This document shows positions 1 to 9,910 of a DNA stretch of 64,000 nt, piece by piece; position 1 is the first letter of the stretch, and each line of letters begins with the position of its first letter. The notes beneath the pieces are model-generated. The model saw nothing but the letters and a program-made list of their open reading frames with translations. It did not search any database and was not told the DNA's origin. Source of the stretch: CAVONB01 sp963697205 (GTDB taxonomy: Bacteria; Pseudomonadota; Alphaproteobacteria; Rhizobiales; Hyphomicrobiaceae); NCBI GenBank assembly GCA_963697205.1, contig CAVONB010000008.1:310001-374000 (forward strand), read 5' to 3'. Position numbers and translations under genes: made by a program.

Positions 1-316
1 CAGTGACCGCCTGGACCGTGACGGGTTGTCTGGTCACGGCCGCCGGGCCCGCGCGCATAGCATCTTCGCTCGCCGCAGGCCGCCGCAGCGCCGGAACGAC
101 CAGCGCCAGTAGACCGCTCGCTGCCAGCACGAGGACGAGCGGCGTGTGGACGGCTTGGCCAAGATCGAACCCGAACCCGACGAGCGCAATCAGCAGCACC
201 TGGCAGATGATGGCCCAGGCCAGAGGCGCCGGCGTTGTCCAGACCACCGAATGCGGCGTGAACGACGGCCAAGTCGCGGTCTCAATCTGCTCGGGAAGGG
301 TTTGAGAGGCGCGCAC
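1..316 (-). CDS. Membrane protein N-terminus, cut by window edge
   Basis: Reading leftwards from a GTG at 316, about 105 codons stay open to the window edge, so the C-terminus is missing. A good ribosome-binding site (GAAGGAG) lies just upstream of the GTG, which is why this frame was chosen over the overlapping plus-strand frames. Two hydrophobic stretches are visible, at about residues 30-52 and 57-75, each with the length of a membrane helix, with a short polar turn between them. The tail after the second helix is Arg/Ala rich and presumably cytoplasmic. No family could be recognised from this fragment; many sensor proteins begin this way, but that is only a guess. Confidence 0.55.
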   Translation of the reverse strand, partial: MRASQTLPEQIETATWPSFTPHSVVWTTPAPLAWAIICQVLLIALVGFGFDLGQAVHTPLVLVLAASGLLALVVPALRRPAASEDAMRAGPAAVTRQPVTVQAVT

Positions 317-559
317 GGTTTCTCCTTCGGCGGCGGCGGGTGGCCAGCCAGCGTTGTTCGTGACCGCTGATAGGGATGACAGTGGAACCGAATGCGGCGA
401 TTGGGCGAATCGCCATGTCTTCAGTTGACTCCAACCCAACTCGTGTGTCGAGGGAGATTAAATCCGCGCGCCACATTTTTGGCAGAATCGGTTCGGCGCC
501 GGCGCCAAAGGCCTGTGCGGCGCATACGGCGCGTCGCGCCCACGCCCCGCCGCCGGCGC

Positions 560-3214
560 TCAGGCGTCGAGCATTTTGGCGGCAATCTCGGTCACGTCTC
601 GCGACAGCTCGCGGCTCTTCTCCACCCTCTGCAGCGCCTTGCGCGCGAGCTTGCGCCGCCCCGGTTCCAGTGCGCGCCAGCTTCTGAAGGCGTTGAGCAG
701 GCGTGCGGCGACTTGCGGGTTGAACGCGTCGATCTGGAGCACCTTTTCCGCCAGGAAGGCGTAGCCCGCCCCGTCGGGTCGATTGAACTGCACCGGGTTC
801 ATCGTCGCGAAATTACCGATCAGCGCGCGTGCCTTGTTGGGCGTGGTGATCTGGAACAGCGGATGCTGGCACAACTCCTTGACCCGAGCGAGCGTCTGGG
901 GCTGCGGGGAAAGGGCCTGCGCTGCAAACCACGTGTCGATCACCAGATGATCGCTCTTCCATCGGTCGTGGAAATGATCGAGCGCCGCGCGCCCTGCGTC
1001 CTTGGGCCGGCCCGCCAGCAGCACCAGAGCATGCGCCGCATCCGTCATGTTGCGCGCCTTGAAGTAGTGGGCCTCGAGCCGGACAAGATCCGCGCGCCCG
1101 CCTCGTGCGCCAAGTAGCGTCAGCGCGCCGTTGCGCAGCGCGCGCCGGCCCGCGGCGGCAGCGGACGGCGAGAACGCCTTCGTATCCGTCATCGCGTCGT
1201 AGAGAGCCGTCAGCGTGTCGCCCAGCGTCGTCCCGACGACGCGCAGAAGCTGCCGGCGCGCGCGGTGAATGAGGCCGGGATCGACTTCGCGCGCGATCTC
1301 GCGGGCGATGTCCGCCTCCGTCGGCAGCCTGAGCATCTCCGCGCGATAGGCCGGATCGAGACTGTCATCGCTGATGGTGGCCCCGAGCGCCCGCGCATAG
1401 GCCGTGCCGCGCTGCACCCGTTTGCCCTCCGCCAGTGCGCGCACCATCTGGATCAGCACGCGCGTCGCATACGCGTTGCCCGCCTGCCAGCGGTTGAAAA
1501 GGTCGCTGTCGCTGGCCGCGAGGAACTCCAGGTCGCGATCCGATAGATCGATCGTCAGGTTCACAGGCGCAGAGAACCCGCGCAGCAGCGAGGGGACCGG
1601 CCGGGACGCCACGTCGCGAAAGCGGAACACTTCCGAGCGCTTCGTCACGTGCACCACGCCGTCGTCCAGCGCGGTCCCGTCGGCCATCGTCAGCTGCAGG
1701 TCCTGGCCGTTGCCGCCGACCAGCCCGAGACGCACCGGCATGTGCAGCGGCTTCTTCTTGGCTTCCCCCGGTGTGGCCGGATTGATCTGTTCGATCTTCA
1801 GGTCCGCGGTCTTTTTCGTCTGGTCCCAGGACAACGCACACACGAGCTCCGGTGTGCCTGCCTGGCTGTACCAGACCTTGAACTGCGACAAGTCACGCCC
1901 CGACGCGGCCTCGAAGCAGGCGATGAAGTCCTCGATCGTGGCGGCATCGCCGTCGTGGCGCTCGAAATAGAGGTCCATGCCCTGGCGGAACGCCTCCGCG
2001 CCCAGGATGGTCTCGATCATGCGCACGAGTTCGGCGCCCTTCTCGTAGACCGTCGCCGTATAGAAGTTGTTGATCTCGATATAGCTGTCCGGCCGCACGG
2101 GATGGGCGAGCGGGCCGGCGTCCTCGGCGAACTGGTGGGCTTTCAGCTGGCGCACGTCGGTGATGCGCTGCACGATCGGATCGCGCTCGTCGGCCGAGAA
2201 CTCCTGGTCGCGATAGACCGTCAGCCCTTCCTTCAGGCAGAGCTGGAACCAGTCGCGGCAGGTGATGCGGTTGCCGGTCCAGTTGTGGAAGTACTCGTGC
2301 GCGACGACGCTCTCGATCGCCTCGTAGATGCGCGTCGGTCGCGGTCTCCGGCGACGCCAGGATCAGCCGGTCGTTGAAGATGTTGAGGCCCTTGTTCTCC
2401 ATCGCGCCCATGTTGAAGTCGGACACGGCGACGATGTTGAACACCTCGAGATCGTACTCGCGGCCGAACCGGCGCTCGTCCCAGGCCATCGAGCGCTTCA
2501 GCGCGTCCATCGCCCAGCCGCGCGCGGTCCTCCTTGCCGGGCTCGACGTAGATCCGCAGATCGACCTCGCGCCCCGACATCGTCTTGAAGTTCGACGCGA
2601 TCGGACGTGAGGTTGCCGCCGACCAGCGCAAACAGATAGCAGGGCTTGGGATGGGGATCGTGCCACACCGCATAGTGGCGCTTGCCGCCGTCCATCGTGC
2701 CGCGCTCGAGCGGATTGCCGTTGGCGAGCAGCACGGGCACGTCGTTGCGGTCGGCCTCGATGCGCACGGTGTACGTCGACAGCACGTCGGGCCGGTCGAG
2801 GAAATAGGTGATGCGGCGGAAGCCTTCGGCTTCGCACTGCGTGCAGTAGATGCCGCGCGACCGGTACAGGCCCTGCAGCGCCTTGTTGGCTTCGGGGTTG
2901 CAGACCGTGGTGATCTCCAGTGTGAACGCGCCCTTGGGCGGCCGGGGGAGCGTTAGGTGCTCGGCGTCGACGACGGCCTCACGCGGACCGAGCGTTCGGC
3001 CGTCGACCTTGACCACCTCAAGGTCCAGCTGCTCGCCATCGAGAACCAGCGGGCCGGCGGCCCCTTTGACCGCAGGATTAGGGCGCACTTTCAGGCGCGA
3101 GCGCACGCGCGTTGCCGTCGGATGCAGCGACACCGTCAGCCAGACCGTGTCGATCAGGTAGGCCGGCGGTCGATAGTCCTTGAGCCGGATCGGCCGCGGC
3201 GTGTCGGTCTTCAT
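560..3214 (-). CDS. pepN: Aminopeptidase N (M1 family), frame-disrupted
   Basis: Zinc metallo-aminopeptidase that removes N-terminal residues from peptides in the cytoplasm during protein turnover. The N-terminal beta domain starts at an ATG at 3214. The exopeptidase motif reads GAMEN near 2400, and the zinc site HEYFH followed 18 residues later by a Glu lies around 2200-2300. The C-terminal helical domain runs to the stop at 560. The total of about 880 codons matches full-length PepN. The frame breaks three times, near 2335, 2525 and 2605, each explained by one extra base, while the translated residues on both sides remain typical of the family. I therefore read it as one real gene with sequence errors; true decay cannot be excluded. 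Confidence 0.88.
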
Positions 3215-3344
3215 CGCTGTTCCCGTTCGAATCGCGCCCGAAGGCGGCCTCTCCGGGTGGAAATATGCCGGCGTGCGAGGCGGCTTCACAACCCCAAAGG
3301 GCCAGCCACCGCTCCCAAAGTCGCTCTATCGCCCTCCGCCGCCC

Positions 3345-4472
3345 TCAACCGCCGAGAAATTCCCGGCGCACGGCTTGGGTATGCGCACCCAGCGCCGGCA
3401 CGTCGCCGGCAGGGTCCGTGACGCCGCCCACCCAGCGCGCGGGCGGTGCGGGCATGCGAACCGGGCCGTTGGGGGTTGCCACCGTCACTTCGCGCAGATG
3501 GGGATGTTGTGCCAGCCCCGCGACGTCGTTGACGAGGCCGAAGGCGATATCTCCGGCATTGAGCGCGGCGATCGCGGCATCGCGATCCAGGCTGGCAAAC
3601 CAGCCGGCGACCGCGGTGTCCACCTCGGCCCGGTGCGCCACGCGACCGTTGTTGGTGGCAAACCTCTGGTCTGCGGCCACCGGCGCCGCGTTCATCACGT
3701 CGCGTGCCAGCACGATCCACTCCCGGTCGTTCTGGATGGAGATCAGCACGGGCGCCCCGTCCCGCGTCGTGAAGACGCCGTAAGGCGCCACTGACGGATG
3801 GGCGAGCCCGATCCGCTTCGGCGGGTTGCCGGCACGTCCGTGCAGCAGAGGCACCGTCATCCACTCGGCCATCGCATCGAACATCGACACGTGGATATCG
3901 CTGCCCTGGCCCGTGCCCGCGCGCACGATCAGCGCCTCGAGGATGGCCTCGTAGGCATTGTGCCCGGTCGCGATGTCGACCACGGAGACGCCGATGCGCG
4001 AGGGCGCTTCCGGCCCGCCGGTGACCGAGGCGAGCCCGCTTTCGGCCTGGATCAACAGGTCGTACGCCTTGCGGCGGGCATAAGGGCCGCTGTCGCCGTA
4101 GCCGGAGATCGAGCAAGTGATGAGGCGCGGGTTGGTCTGCCGGAGTGCGGACATGGGAAAGCCGAGACGGTCCAGCGCGCCCGGCTTGAGGTTCTGCAGG
4201 AACACGTCGGCTTTGGCGATCAACGCGCCAAACAGCGCTTTGTCTTCCGTCGACGTGAGATCGATCGTCACCGACTGCTTGCCGCGATTGAGCCAGACGA
4301 AATACGAGCTCTGCTCCGCCGCCGCCCGGTCGTAGCCACGCGCGAAGTCGCCCTCCGGCCGTTCCAGCTTGATGACGCGCGCGCCCGCGTCTGCGAGCCG
4401 GCGGGCGGTCATCGGCGCGGCGACCGCTTGATCCATGGAGATCACGAGTAGGCCGGCCAGTGGCTTCGTCAT
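3345..4472 (-). CDS. CaiB/BaiF family (class III) CoA transferase
   Basis: Family III CoA transferases move CoA between carboxylic acids in the cytoplasm. The protein is 375 residues, normal for the family, and shows the N-terminal fold segment with GARVIKLERPEGD, the NRGKQSV motif and an Asp in the segment VSVVDIATG, in the position of the catalytic aspartate. The ATG at 4472 was preferred to an upstream alternative because the family normally begins a few residues before the GLLV strand. The gene is divergent from the SDR at 4587 across about 110 bases, so a shared control region is likely. The substrate acid cannot be told from sequence; acyl-CoA catabolism is a reasonable guess. Confidence 0.87.
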   Translation of the reverse strand: MTKPLAGLLVISMDQAVAAPMTARRLADAGARVIKLERPEGDFARGYDRAAAEQSSYFVWLNRGKQSVTIDLTSTEDKALFGALIAKADVFLQNLKPGALDRLGFPMSALRQTNPRLITCSISGYGDSGPYARRKAYDLLIQAESGLASVTGGPEAPSRIGVSVVDIATGHNAYEAILEALIVRAGTGQGSDIHVSMFDAMAEWMTVPLLHGRAGNPPKRIGLAHPSVAPYGVFTTRDGAPVLISIQNDREWIVLARDVMNAAPVAADQRFATNNGRVAHRAEVDTAVAGWFASLDRDAAIAALNAGDIAFGLVNDVAGLAQHPHLREVTVATPNGPVRMPAPPARWVGGVTDPAGDVPALGAHTQAVRREFLGG

Positions 4473-4586
4473 CGGTGGGCAACCTGCAATTGAGAGTGGT
4501 GGGAGGGGAGGGGATCGCACAAACGCGGTGTTCGACGGTTCGTCCGCGGCATTCTAGACTACCGCGCGAGCAATGGGAGGTGAGCG

Positions 4587-5360
4587 ATGACGCAGTGGGG
4601 ACGTCTGGGCCTGGCCGGCCAGGTGGTGCTGATCACCGGCGGCGGCAGCGGCATCGGCGCGGCGACGGCGCGTTTGGCCGCCGAGCGCGGCGCGCGCATC
4701 GTCCTGGCGGATCTGAAGGTGGAGGCGGCCGAGGCAGTCGCTGGCGGCCTGAGCGCGGCCGGTGCCAGCGCGATGGCTCTCCACATGGACGTGACCGACG
4801 AGACCAGTATCGAGGCCGGCGTCGGCGCCATTGCCGCGCAGTTCGGACGCATCGACGTTCTCGTCAACAGCGCCGGCATCTCGTTGCGCCAGCCGTCGAT
4901 GGAGATGCCGCGCGGCATCTGGGACAAGGTGATGGGCGTCAACGCGACAGGCACGTTCCTAATGTCGCGCTGTGTGGCGCGCCGCATGGCTGGCACCGGT
5001 GGCGGCGCGATCGTCAATCTCGCCTCGATCATGAGTTTTTCAGGCTTCGGTTTCTACCCCAACCCCGCTTATCAGGCCTCCAAGGGCGCCGTCCTCAATC
5101 TGACGCGCGCGCTCGCCGTCGAGTGGGCCCCGCTTGCCATCCGAGTAAACGCCGTCGCCCCGACCTGGGTGCGCACACCGTTGATCCAGACGCTGCTCGA
5201 CAGCCCCGAGATCATGGCGCGCATTCGCGACGTCACGCCCCTGGAGCGCGTCGCCGAGCCCGAAGAGGTCGCCGAGGCGGTCTGCTTCCTGGCCAGTCCC
5301 GCCGCATCCATGACCACCGGGCACGCGCTCGCCGTCGATGGCGGTTTTCTGGCGCAGTAG
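4587..5360 (+). CDS. SDR family oxidoreductase (FabG-like)
   Basis: Short-chain dehydrogenase/reductase of 257 residues. The cofactor motif TGGGSGIG lies at about residues 18-25, the NSAG motif near 92, the catalytic Ser in the NLASI segment near 138, and the YQASK catalytic Tyr/Lys pair near 155. The C-terminal GHALAVDGG is the usual closing segment. The Asp after the second strand (VLADL) suggests NAD preference, but this is only inferred. A strong ribosome-binding site (GGGAGG) sits 7 bases before the ATG. It is divergent from the CoA transferase, so the pair may act in one acyl or hydroxyacid pathway. The substrate is unknown. Confidence 0.87.
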   Translation: MTQWGRLGLAGQVVLITGGGSGIGAATARLAAERGARIVLADLKVEAAEAVAGGLSAAGASAMALHMDVTDETSIEAGVGAIAAQFGRIDVLVNSAGISLRQPSMEMPRGIWDKVMGVNATGTFLMSRCVARRMAGTGGGAIVNLASIMSFSGFGFYPNPAYQASKGAVLNLTRALAVEWAPLAIRVNAVAPTWVRTPLIQTLLDSPEIMARIRDVTPLERVAEPEEVAEAVCFLASPAASMTTGHALAVDGGFLAQ

Positions 5361-5532
5361 GTGGGCTGCGCGAGCCTGCGGCCTTCGGGACGAGTGCGTC
5401 TGTGACACAGGCGCCAGATTTTCGTGTTGGCAGTTGCACGATCGGGCCTTCGCTGGGCTGACGAACGCTGTTCGCGAAGCTAGGGTGCCCGGGAAATGTG
5501 CCTGATCGGGCCTGGCCGATGCGGAGGTGGCA

Positions 5533-6396
5533 ATGAAATCGTTTCGACTGTTGGCGATCGCGGGCGCGATCGGACTGATGACGACGGCGCCGGTGGCTGC
5601 GGCCGAGTGTCCGGGCAACGCCAAGGCGCTGGGCGTCGCGCGCACCGTCGAGATCGACACCAAGGGCGGCCCTGGCTTCGGCATGGAGCACTATCGGGCC
5701 TACGACTTCCTGCAGGATAAGGAGGTCATCTTGACCTTCGACGACGGCCCTCAGGTGAGGACGACGCACGCGATCCTCAAGGCGCTCGCCGATCACTGCA
5801 CCAAGGCCACCTTTTTTTCGATCGGCAAGATGGCGGTCGGTCTGCCCGAGATCCTGCGCGACGTCGCCAAGGGCGGACACACGATCGGCACCCACACCTG
5901 GTCGCACAAGAACCTGTCGAAGCTGAAGGCGGAACAGGCGAAAGAGGAAATCGAAAAGGGCGCTAGCGGCGTGGCGCGCGCGGCCGGTGTGCCGATCTCG
6001 ACCTTCTTCCGCTATCCCTTCCTGCGTGACAGCAAGGATACGCTGGACCATCTGGGCAGCCGCAACGTCGGCGTCTTCTCCACCGACGTCGACAGCTTCG
6101 ACTTCAAGATGCAGTCGCCCGATCGCCTCGTGAAGAGCATCATGACCAAGCTCGACAAGCGCGGTAAAGGCATCCTGCTGATGCACGATATTCAGCCGAT
6201 CACGGCCAAGGCGATGCCGGCTCTGCTCGATGCCCTGGCCGCCGGCGGCTACAAAATCGTCCACATGCGCTCCAAGGAGACGCTAAAGACGCTGGCCGAA
6301 TTCGACGCCTTGATCGAGAAGGACGTGAAGGGTCTGCCCGCCGCCGGCTCTGAGCGGCCGATGGCGAGTGTCGTGCGCACCATCGAGAAGAAGTAG
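5533..6396 (+). CDS. Secreted polysaccharide deacetylase (NodB domain, CE4)
   Basis: Carbohydrate esterase family 4 proteins remove acetyl groups from N-acetylated or O-acetylated polysaccharides using a metal ion. The N-terminus is a signal peptide (basic start, hydrophobic stretch, cleavage near AAA-E at about residue 23), placing it in the periplasm or outside. The family motifs are in order: TFDDGP, the metal-binding HTWSH, FRYPF, and the late LLMHD. The ATG at 5533 is chosen because GGAGG precedes it by 6 bases; a GTG two codons earlier would overlap the ribosome-binding site. It is followed by a strong hairpin. The substrate could be peptidoglycan or an exopolysaccharide. Confidence 0.88.
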   Translation: MKSFRLLAIAGAIGLMTTAPVAAAECPGNAKALGVARTVEIDTKGGPGFGMEHYRAYDFLQDKEVILTFDDGPQVRTTHAILKALADHCTKATFFSIGKMAVGLPEILRDVAKGGHTIGTHTWSHKNLSKLKAEQAKEEIEKGASGVARAAGVPISTFFRYPFLRDSKDTLDHLGSRNVGVFSTDVDSFDFKMQSPDRLVKSIMTKLDKRGKGILLMHDIQPITAKAMPALLDALAAGGYKIVHMRSKETLKTLAEFDALIEKDVKGLPAAGSERPMASVVRTIEKK

Positions 6397-6430
6397 CGGC
6401 TCCGCGATCGAATGGTTCAGCAGGCATTTT

Positions 6431-6463
6431 ACGGCGGCGGCGCACATGCGGCGCCGCCGTTTC
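6431..6463. terminator. Bidirectional hairpin terminator
   Basis: A 13-base GC-rich stem with one mismatch and a 4-base loop (6431-6460) is flanked by TTTT on the left and TTT on the right. It lies between the convergent ends of the deacetylase (6396) and the thioesterase (6491), so it can stop transcription from both sides. Confidence 0.75.
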
Positions 6464-6490
6464 GCGTTCACCCGCCGGGCTTGCGGCGCG

Positions 6491-6976
6491 TCAGAGCTGG
6501 AACATGAAGCAGGTGGTTGTTCCGTGCGCGACGAGGCGTCCGTCGCGATCCACGATCCGACCCTCCGCGGTGGCTGCACGCTTCCCCGGATGCACGACCT
6601 TTCCCGTCGCGCGCACCGGACCGCTGCTGCTGGTCATCGCGCGCACGAGGTGCACGCGAAACTCCAGTGTCGTGTAGCCAGTCCCCGCCTCCAGCGTCGT
6701 CTGCACGGCGCACGACATGCACGAATCGAGCAGTGTCGCCGCATACCCCCCGTGCACCGACCCGATCGGGTTGTAGTGCACATCCCCTGGTTGGCCGACG
6801 AACGTCACCTCGCCCAACGCGGCCTCCGTCAGCCGAAAATCGAGCGTCCTGGCGAGCGGCGCCTGCGGCAGTCGGCCCGCGATGATCGCCTGCAGCAGTT
6901 CCAGCCCGCTCATGGAGCGCAGCGTCTCCAAGGGGATGACGCCGAAATGCTCATCGTGTGGGGTCCGCGCGGTCAT
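6491..6976 (-). CDS. PaaI-type acyl-CoA thioesterase (hotdog fold)
   Basis: Hotdog-fold thioesterase of 161 residues, predicted to hydrolyse acyl-CoA or aromatic acyl-CoA esters in the cytoplasm. The core motif runs from HYNPIGSVHGGYAATLLDSC, which is the conserved G-x-x-HGG helix with an acidic residue, followed by the central strands (TTLEFRVHLVRA, GRIVDRDGRLVAHGTTT). The ATG at 6976 gives the usual N-terminal length for this family. It sits 31 bases downstream of the Lrp-type regulator and may be co-transcribed with it. The true substrate is not visible. Confidence 0.83.
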   Translation of the reverse strand: MTARTPHDEHFGVIPLETLRSMSGLELLQAIIAGRLPQAPLARTLDFRLTEAALGEVTFVGQPGDVHYNPIGSVHGGYAATLLDSCMSCAVQTTLEAGTGYTTLEFRVHLVRAMTSSSGPVRATGKVVHPGKRAATAEGRIVDRDGRLVAHGTTTCFMFQL

Positions 6977-7007
6977 CGCCTGGGCGCTCCTGTCGTGGTC
7001 TTGAGCC

Positions 7008-7568
7008 CTATCGAGCTTTGCGTGCACCGGCTGGCGCGCCTTTGGTGGGAGCGCCCCTGGTCGACGGCCCCGTCGCGTCGGCATCTGTTGCGCGCCGCTG
7101 CGGTTGACGCGCATAAGCGAGCGGCAGTTCCGTCGTGTACTTGATCGGCTCCATCGCGAAGGCAGAGGACACTTTCGAGATGTCGATCCGCGCGATCAGC
7201 TTCTTGTAGAAGTCGTCGTAGGCCGCGATGTCGGGCACGACGACGCGCAACAGGTAATCGACCTCGCCCGACATCCGGTAGAACTCCACGACCTCGGGAA
7301 AATCGACGACGGCGGCATGGAAGCGCTCCAGCCAGTCGAGGCTGTGCTGGTCGGTCTTGATCGACACGAATACGGTCACACCCGCGTTGACGGCGGCCGG
7401 ATCGAGCAGGGCGACGCGCCGCCGGATGATGCCGGCGTCCTCGAGCTTCTGGATGCGCCGCCAGCACGGCGTCGTCGACAGACCGACAGCCTTGCCGATC
7501 TCGGCCACCGGCCGCGTACAGTCCTGTTGCAGAATGCGCAGGATTTTGACGTCCATCTCGTCGAGCAT
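7008..7568 (-). CDS. Lrp/AsnC family transcriptional regulator
   Basis: Feast/famine regulator of 186 residues. An N-terminal helix-turn-helix begins at LDEMDVKILRILQQD and includes the recognition helix STTPCWRRIQKLE; the RAM ligand-binding domain follows, with the segment GEVDYLLRVVVPD. A C-terminal tail of about 35 residues, rich in Arg, Ala and Pro, extends beyond the usual 150-160 residues and may be unstructured. The ATG at 7568 was preferred to an upstream alternative because the fold begins right there. Such proteins usually respond to an amino acid and regulate themselves and neighbours; the ligand is unknown. Confidence 0.88.
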   Translation of the reverse strand: MLDEMDVKILRILQQDCTRPVAEIGKAVGLSTTPCWRRIQKLEDAGIIRRRVALLDPAAVNAGVTVFVSIKTDQHSLDWLERFHAAVVDFPEVVEFYRMSGEVDYLLRVVVPDIAAYDDFYKKLIARIDISKVSSAFAMEPIKYTTELPLAYARQPQRRATDADATGPSTRGAPTKGAPAGARKAR

Positions 7569-7674
7569 TGCGAGGCCGGAAGTTGAGGGAGGGGGCGGCA
7601 AACGCATACCGCATTGGGGAGGAAGTTAAAAATATTTGGCGCAACAGGCGAAACAGTCAAGCGGAATGAGAAGT

Positions 7675-8379
7675 TTATTCCACTCTGGTTGTTCCCGGCC
7701 TCGGCCGCGTCGCCGGCGCGAGCAGCCGTCGCACTTCGTCGCGCAGCACCGGCAGCAGTTCCGCCTCGAACCAGGGATTGGCCTTCAGCCAGGCGTTGTT
7801 ACGCCATGAGGGATGCGGCAGCGGCAGGAACCGCGGGCCCGCCGGCGCATCGAGGAAAGAACGCCAGTCGCTGACGAGGCGCCCGAGCGGACGTGAGCCA
7901 TCGCGCCCCAGATGCCACCGCTGCGCGTATTGGCCGACCAGCAACACGAGTTCCAGGTTGTCGAGATGCGTCATGACCCGCTGTCGCCACTGCAGCGCGC
8001 ACTCCCGGCGCGGAGGCAGATCGCCGCCCTTGGCATCGTGGCCGGGAAAGCAGAAGCCCATGGGCACGATCGCGATCCGCTGGGTATCGTAGAACTCCGG
8101 CTTGGTCACGCCCATCCAGGTCCGCAACCGGTCGCCCGACGGATCGGTGAACGGTAGCCCGGAGGCATGCACCCGCACGCCGGGCGCCTGGCTGAAGACA
8201 GCGATCCGCGCTTCACGCGCGACCAGCAGCACCGGCCGCGGCGCATGGGGCAGGGGCGCGCCGTGCGGTTCGTCCACGCAGATACGGCAGGCGCGGATTT
8301 CCGCAAGGAGGTCATCGAGCACCCCGCCCGCGCGTTGCCGGCGTCTTCGCCGGGGGAGGGGCCGCGCAGGCTGGCTCAC
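7675..8379 (-). CDS. Uracil-DNA glycosylase superfamily protein
   Basis: About 234 residues. The segment IAVFSQAPGVRVHASGLPF, followed by DPSGDRLRTWMG, fits the active-site loop of the uracil-DNA glycosylase superfamily, and the late PHPSWRN fits the DNA-binding leucine/His loop. The early CRIC pair may be part of a metal or Fe-S site. The start is a GTG whose last two bases form part of the stop codon of the preceding metallo-hydrolase (GTGA overlap), so the two are likely translationally coupled. A true repair role is plausible but not shown; this subfamily (single-domain proteins with the FSQAPG motif) is poorly studied. Confidence 0.75.
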   Translation of the reverse strand: MSQPARPLPRRRRRQRAGGVLDDLLAEIRACRICVDEPHGAPLPHAPRPVLLVAREARIAVFSQAPGVRVHASGLPFTDPSGDRLRTWMGVTKPEFYDTQRIAIVPMGFCFPGHDAKGGDLPPRRECALQWRQRVMTHLDNLELVLLVGQYAQRWHLGRDGSRPLGRLVSDWRSFLDAPAGPRFLPLPHPSWRNNAWLKANPWFEAELLPVLRDEVRRLLAPATRPRPGTTRVE

Positions 8380-9122
8380 ACCACTACCACGAGGCCGTCC
8401 TCGCCCAGAAGCACGCGGGGGTCATCGATCGCGTCGACCTGATCGAGCATCGCCCGGCTCATGTGAACCAGCATCACGCGCTTGGCGGCGAGCCGCTCCA
8501 GGTTCGCCTCGATCACTCGCCAGTTCATGTGATAACGCGCCGTCCGGTCGAAGCCGTAGCATTCGGCGATGAAAAGGTCGGCGCCCCGCGACACCGGCAA
8601 CAGCGCGTCCACCCATTCCGTGTCACCGGAGAATGCCAGGACCCGCCCGTCGACCTCCAGCCTAAGGGCATGGGATGGCGCACCGGAAGGGTGGCTGACC
8701 TCGAACGCTCGGGCTGCCACGCCGTCGATCTCGACGGGGTGCCCCTGGCTGATCTCCTGAAAACTCAACTCGTATGACCGCTTGATCGCGGTCGAGCCGG
8801 GAAACAGCGCTTCCGCGGCGATTTGGAAGCGGGCCTCGATCCCGGGTGGACCGACCACCGTCAGCGGCGCAGTGCGCTTTCCCACGTGCTGGGCATGGAT
8901 CAACCACCAAACGAGACCGGCATAATGGTCCCCGTGGAGGTGCGAGATGAAAATCGTCTCGACGCCGTTGGGGTCGAGGCCGAGCCGCTCCAGCCCGATC
9001 AGCGCGGTCGCACCGCAGTCGATCAGGAACGCGCGTTCGCCAGCCGCGACGTGGTAGCACGTCTGGAGCCGCCCGCCCGAGCCGAAGGCATCCCCGCAGC
9101 CCGCAATGGATAGCTTGATCAC
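8376..9122 (-). CDS. Metallo-beta-lactamase fold hydrolase, RNase Z-like
   Basis: The zinc-binding motif SHLHGDHYAG, the strand FLIDCG before it, and later Asp/His motifs (FSGDTEW, MLVHMS) are those of the RNase Z/ElaC-like branch of the metallo-beta-lactamase fold. The length is about 248 residues, shorter than tRNase Z, and it lacks an obvious exosite arm, so it may be a phosphodiesterase or general hydrolase rather than the tRNA 3' processing enzyme. The GTG at 9122 is chosen because the fold starts directly after it (IKLSIAGCG); an upstream start would add a His/Arg-rich stretch with no homology. It overlaps the glycosylase-like gene by 4 bases. Confidence 0.8.
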   Translation of the reverse strand: MIKLSIAGCGDAFGSGGRLQTCYHVAAGERAFLIDCGATALIGLERLGLDPNGVETIFISHLHGDHYAGLVWWLIHAQHVGKRTAPLTVVGPPGIEARFQIAAEALFPGSTAIKRSYELSFQEISQGHPVEIDGVAARAFEVSHPSGAPSHALRLEVDGRVLAFSGDTEWVDALLPVSRGADLFIAECYGFDRTARYHMNWRVIEANLERLAAKRVMLVHMSRAMLDQVDAIDDPRVLLGEDGLVVVV

Positions 9123-9246
9123 TGGACCTGTCCTGCCTGTTCCGTGACCGTTTCGGCGGTGGTTCTTATCGTTGTGCCCCATCCACTATCACGCAGGGCA
9201 CACGGCATCTGTTCCCTAGGGAACAGCGACCGCTGGCCGCCCAGCC

Positions 9247-9858
9247 TCAGGCTGCGGCGCTCGGCCGGCTCGACACGTCGCGATACCACCGATCCAGGTG
9301 GGTGAGCCCCTCCGGCCGCTGGATGCGCGCCGGCTTCATGAAGTCGACCGCTGTCAGCGCTGTGATATCGGCGACCGAATAGTCGGGGCCGGCGATGAAC
9401 GCCGATTGCGCCAGCTGACGGTCCAGAAGCGAAAGCATGGCCAAGACCTTGGGCTTGTTCGCTTCGCCCCACGCACCCACCTGCGGCACTTCCAGGTGCG
9501 CCATGGCCGGATGCAGGTGGCGGAAGGCATGGGCGACCGACGCTAGCAGGCCGAGTTCCACCCGTCGGTTCCACATCTCCACGGTCGCCTTTCCCAGGGC
9601 CCCACGCCCGAACAGGGCGGGCTCGGGGTGAAGCTCCTCGAAGTACCGGCAGATCGCCACCGTTTCAGACAGGCAGGTGCCGTCATCGAACTCCAGGATC
9701 GGCACCCTTTGCAGCGGGTTCTTGGCCGTCATGTCCTCGGTGCGCAGATCTCCCTTCATCAGGTCGACCTCCGCGAACGCCACCTGGAGGCCCTTCTCCG
9801 CCAGAAAAATGCGAACACGGCGCGGATTGGGGGCAGCGCGGGTCTCGATGATGCGCAT
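9247..9858 (-). CDS. Glutathione S-transferase family protein
   Basis: Cytosolic GST of 203 residues. The N-terminal thioredoxin-like domain carries the glutathione-binding strand-loop NPLQRVPIL followed by LSETVAICRYFEE (the SNAIL-type motif with Ser-Glu). The C-terminal helical domain includes the capping motif YSVADITALTAVDF. The segment AAPNPRRVRIFL at the start places a Pro/Arg where many bacterial GSTs keep Ser or Cys, so the catalytic residue is unclear. It stands alone; the upstream 286 bases contain an inverted repeat (9911-9967). Detoxification or reduction of an unknown compound is the likely role. Confidence 0.85.
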   Translation of the reverse strand: MRIIETRAAPNPRRVRIFLAEKGLQVAFAEVDLMKGDLRTEDMTAKNPLQRVPILEFDDGTCLSETVAICRYFEELHPEPALFGRGALGKATVEMWNRRVELGLLASVAHAFRHLHPAMAHLEVPQVGAWGEANKPKVLAMLSLLDRQLAQSAFIAGPDYSVADITALTAVDFMKPARIQRPEGLTHLDRWYRDVSSRPSAAA

Positions 9859-9910
9859 AGGAGGCCTCTTGGTCAGGAGATGGGGCCGGGGACACTGTGA
9901 AACGAGTGTT

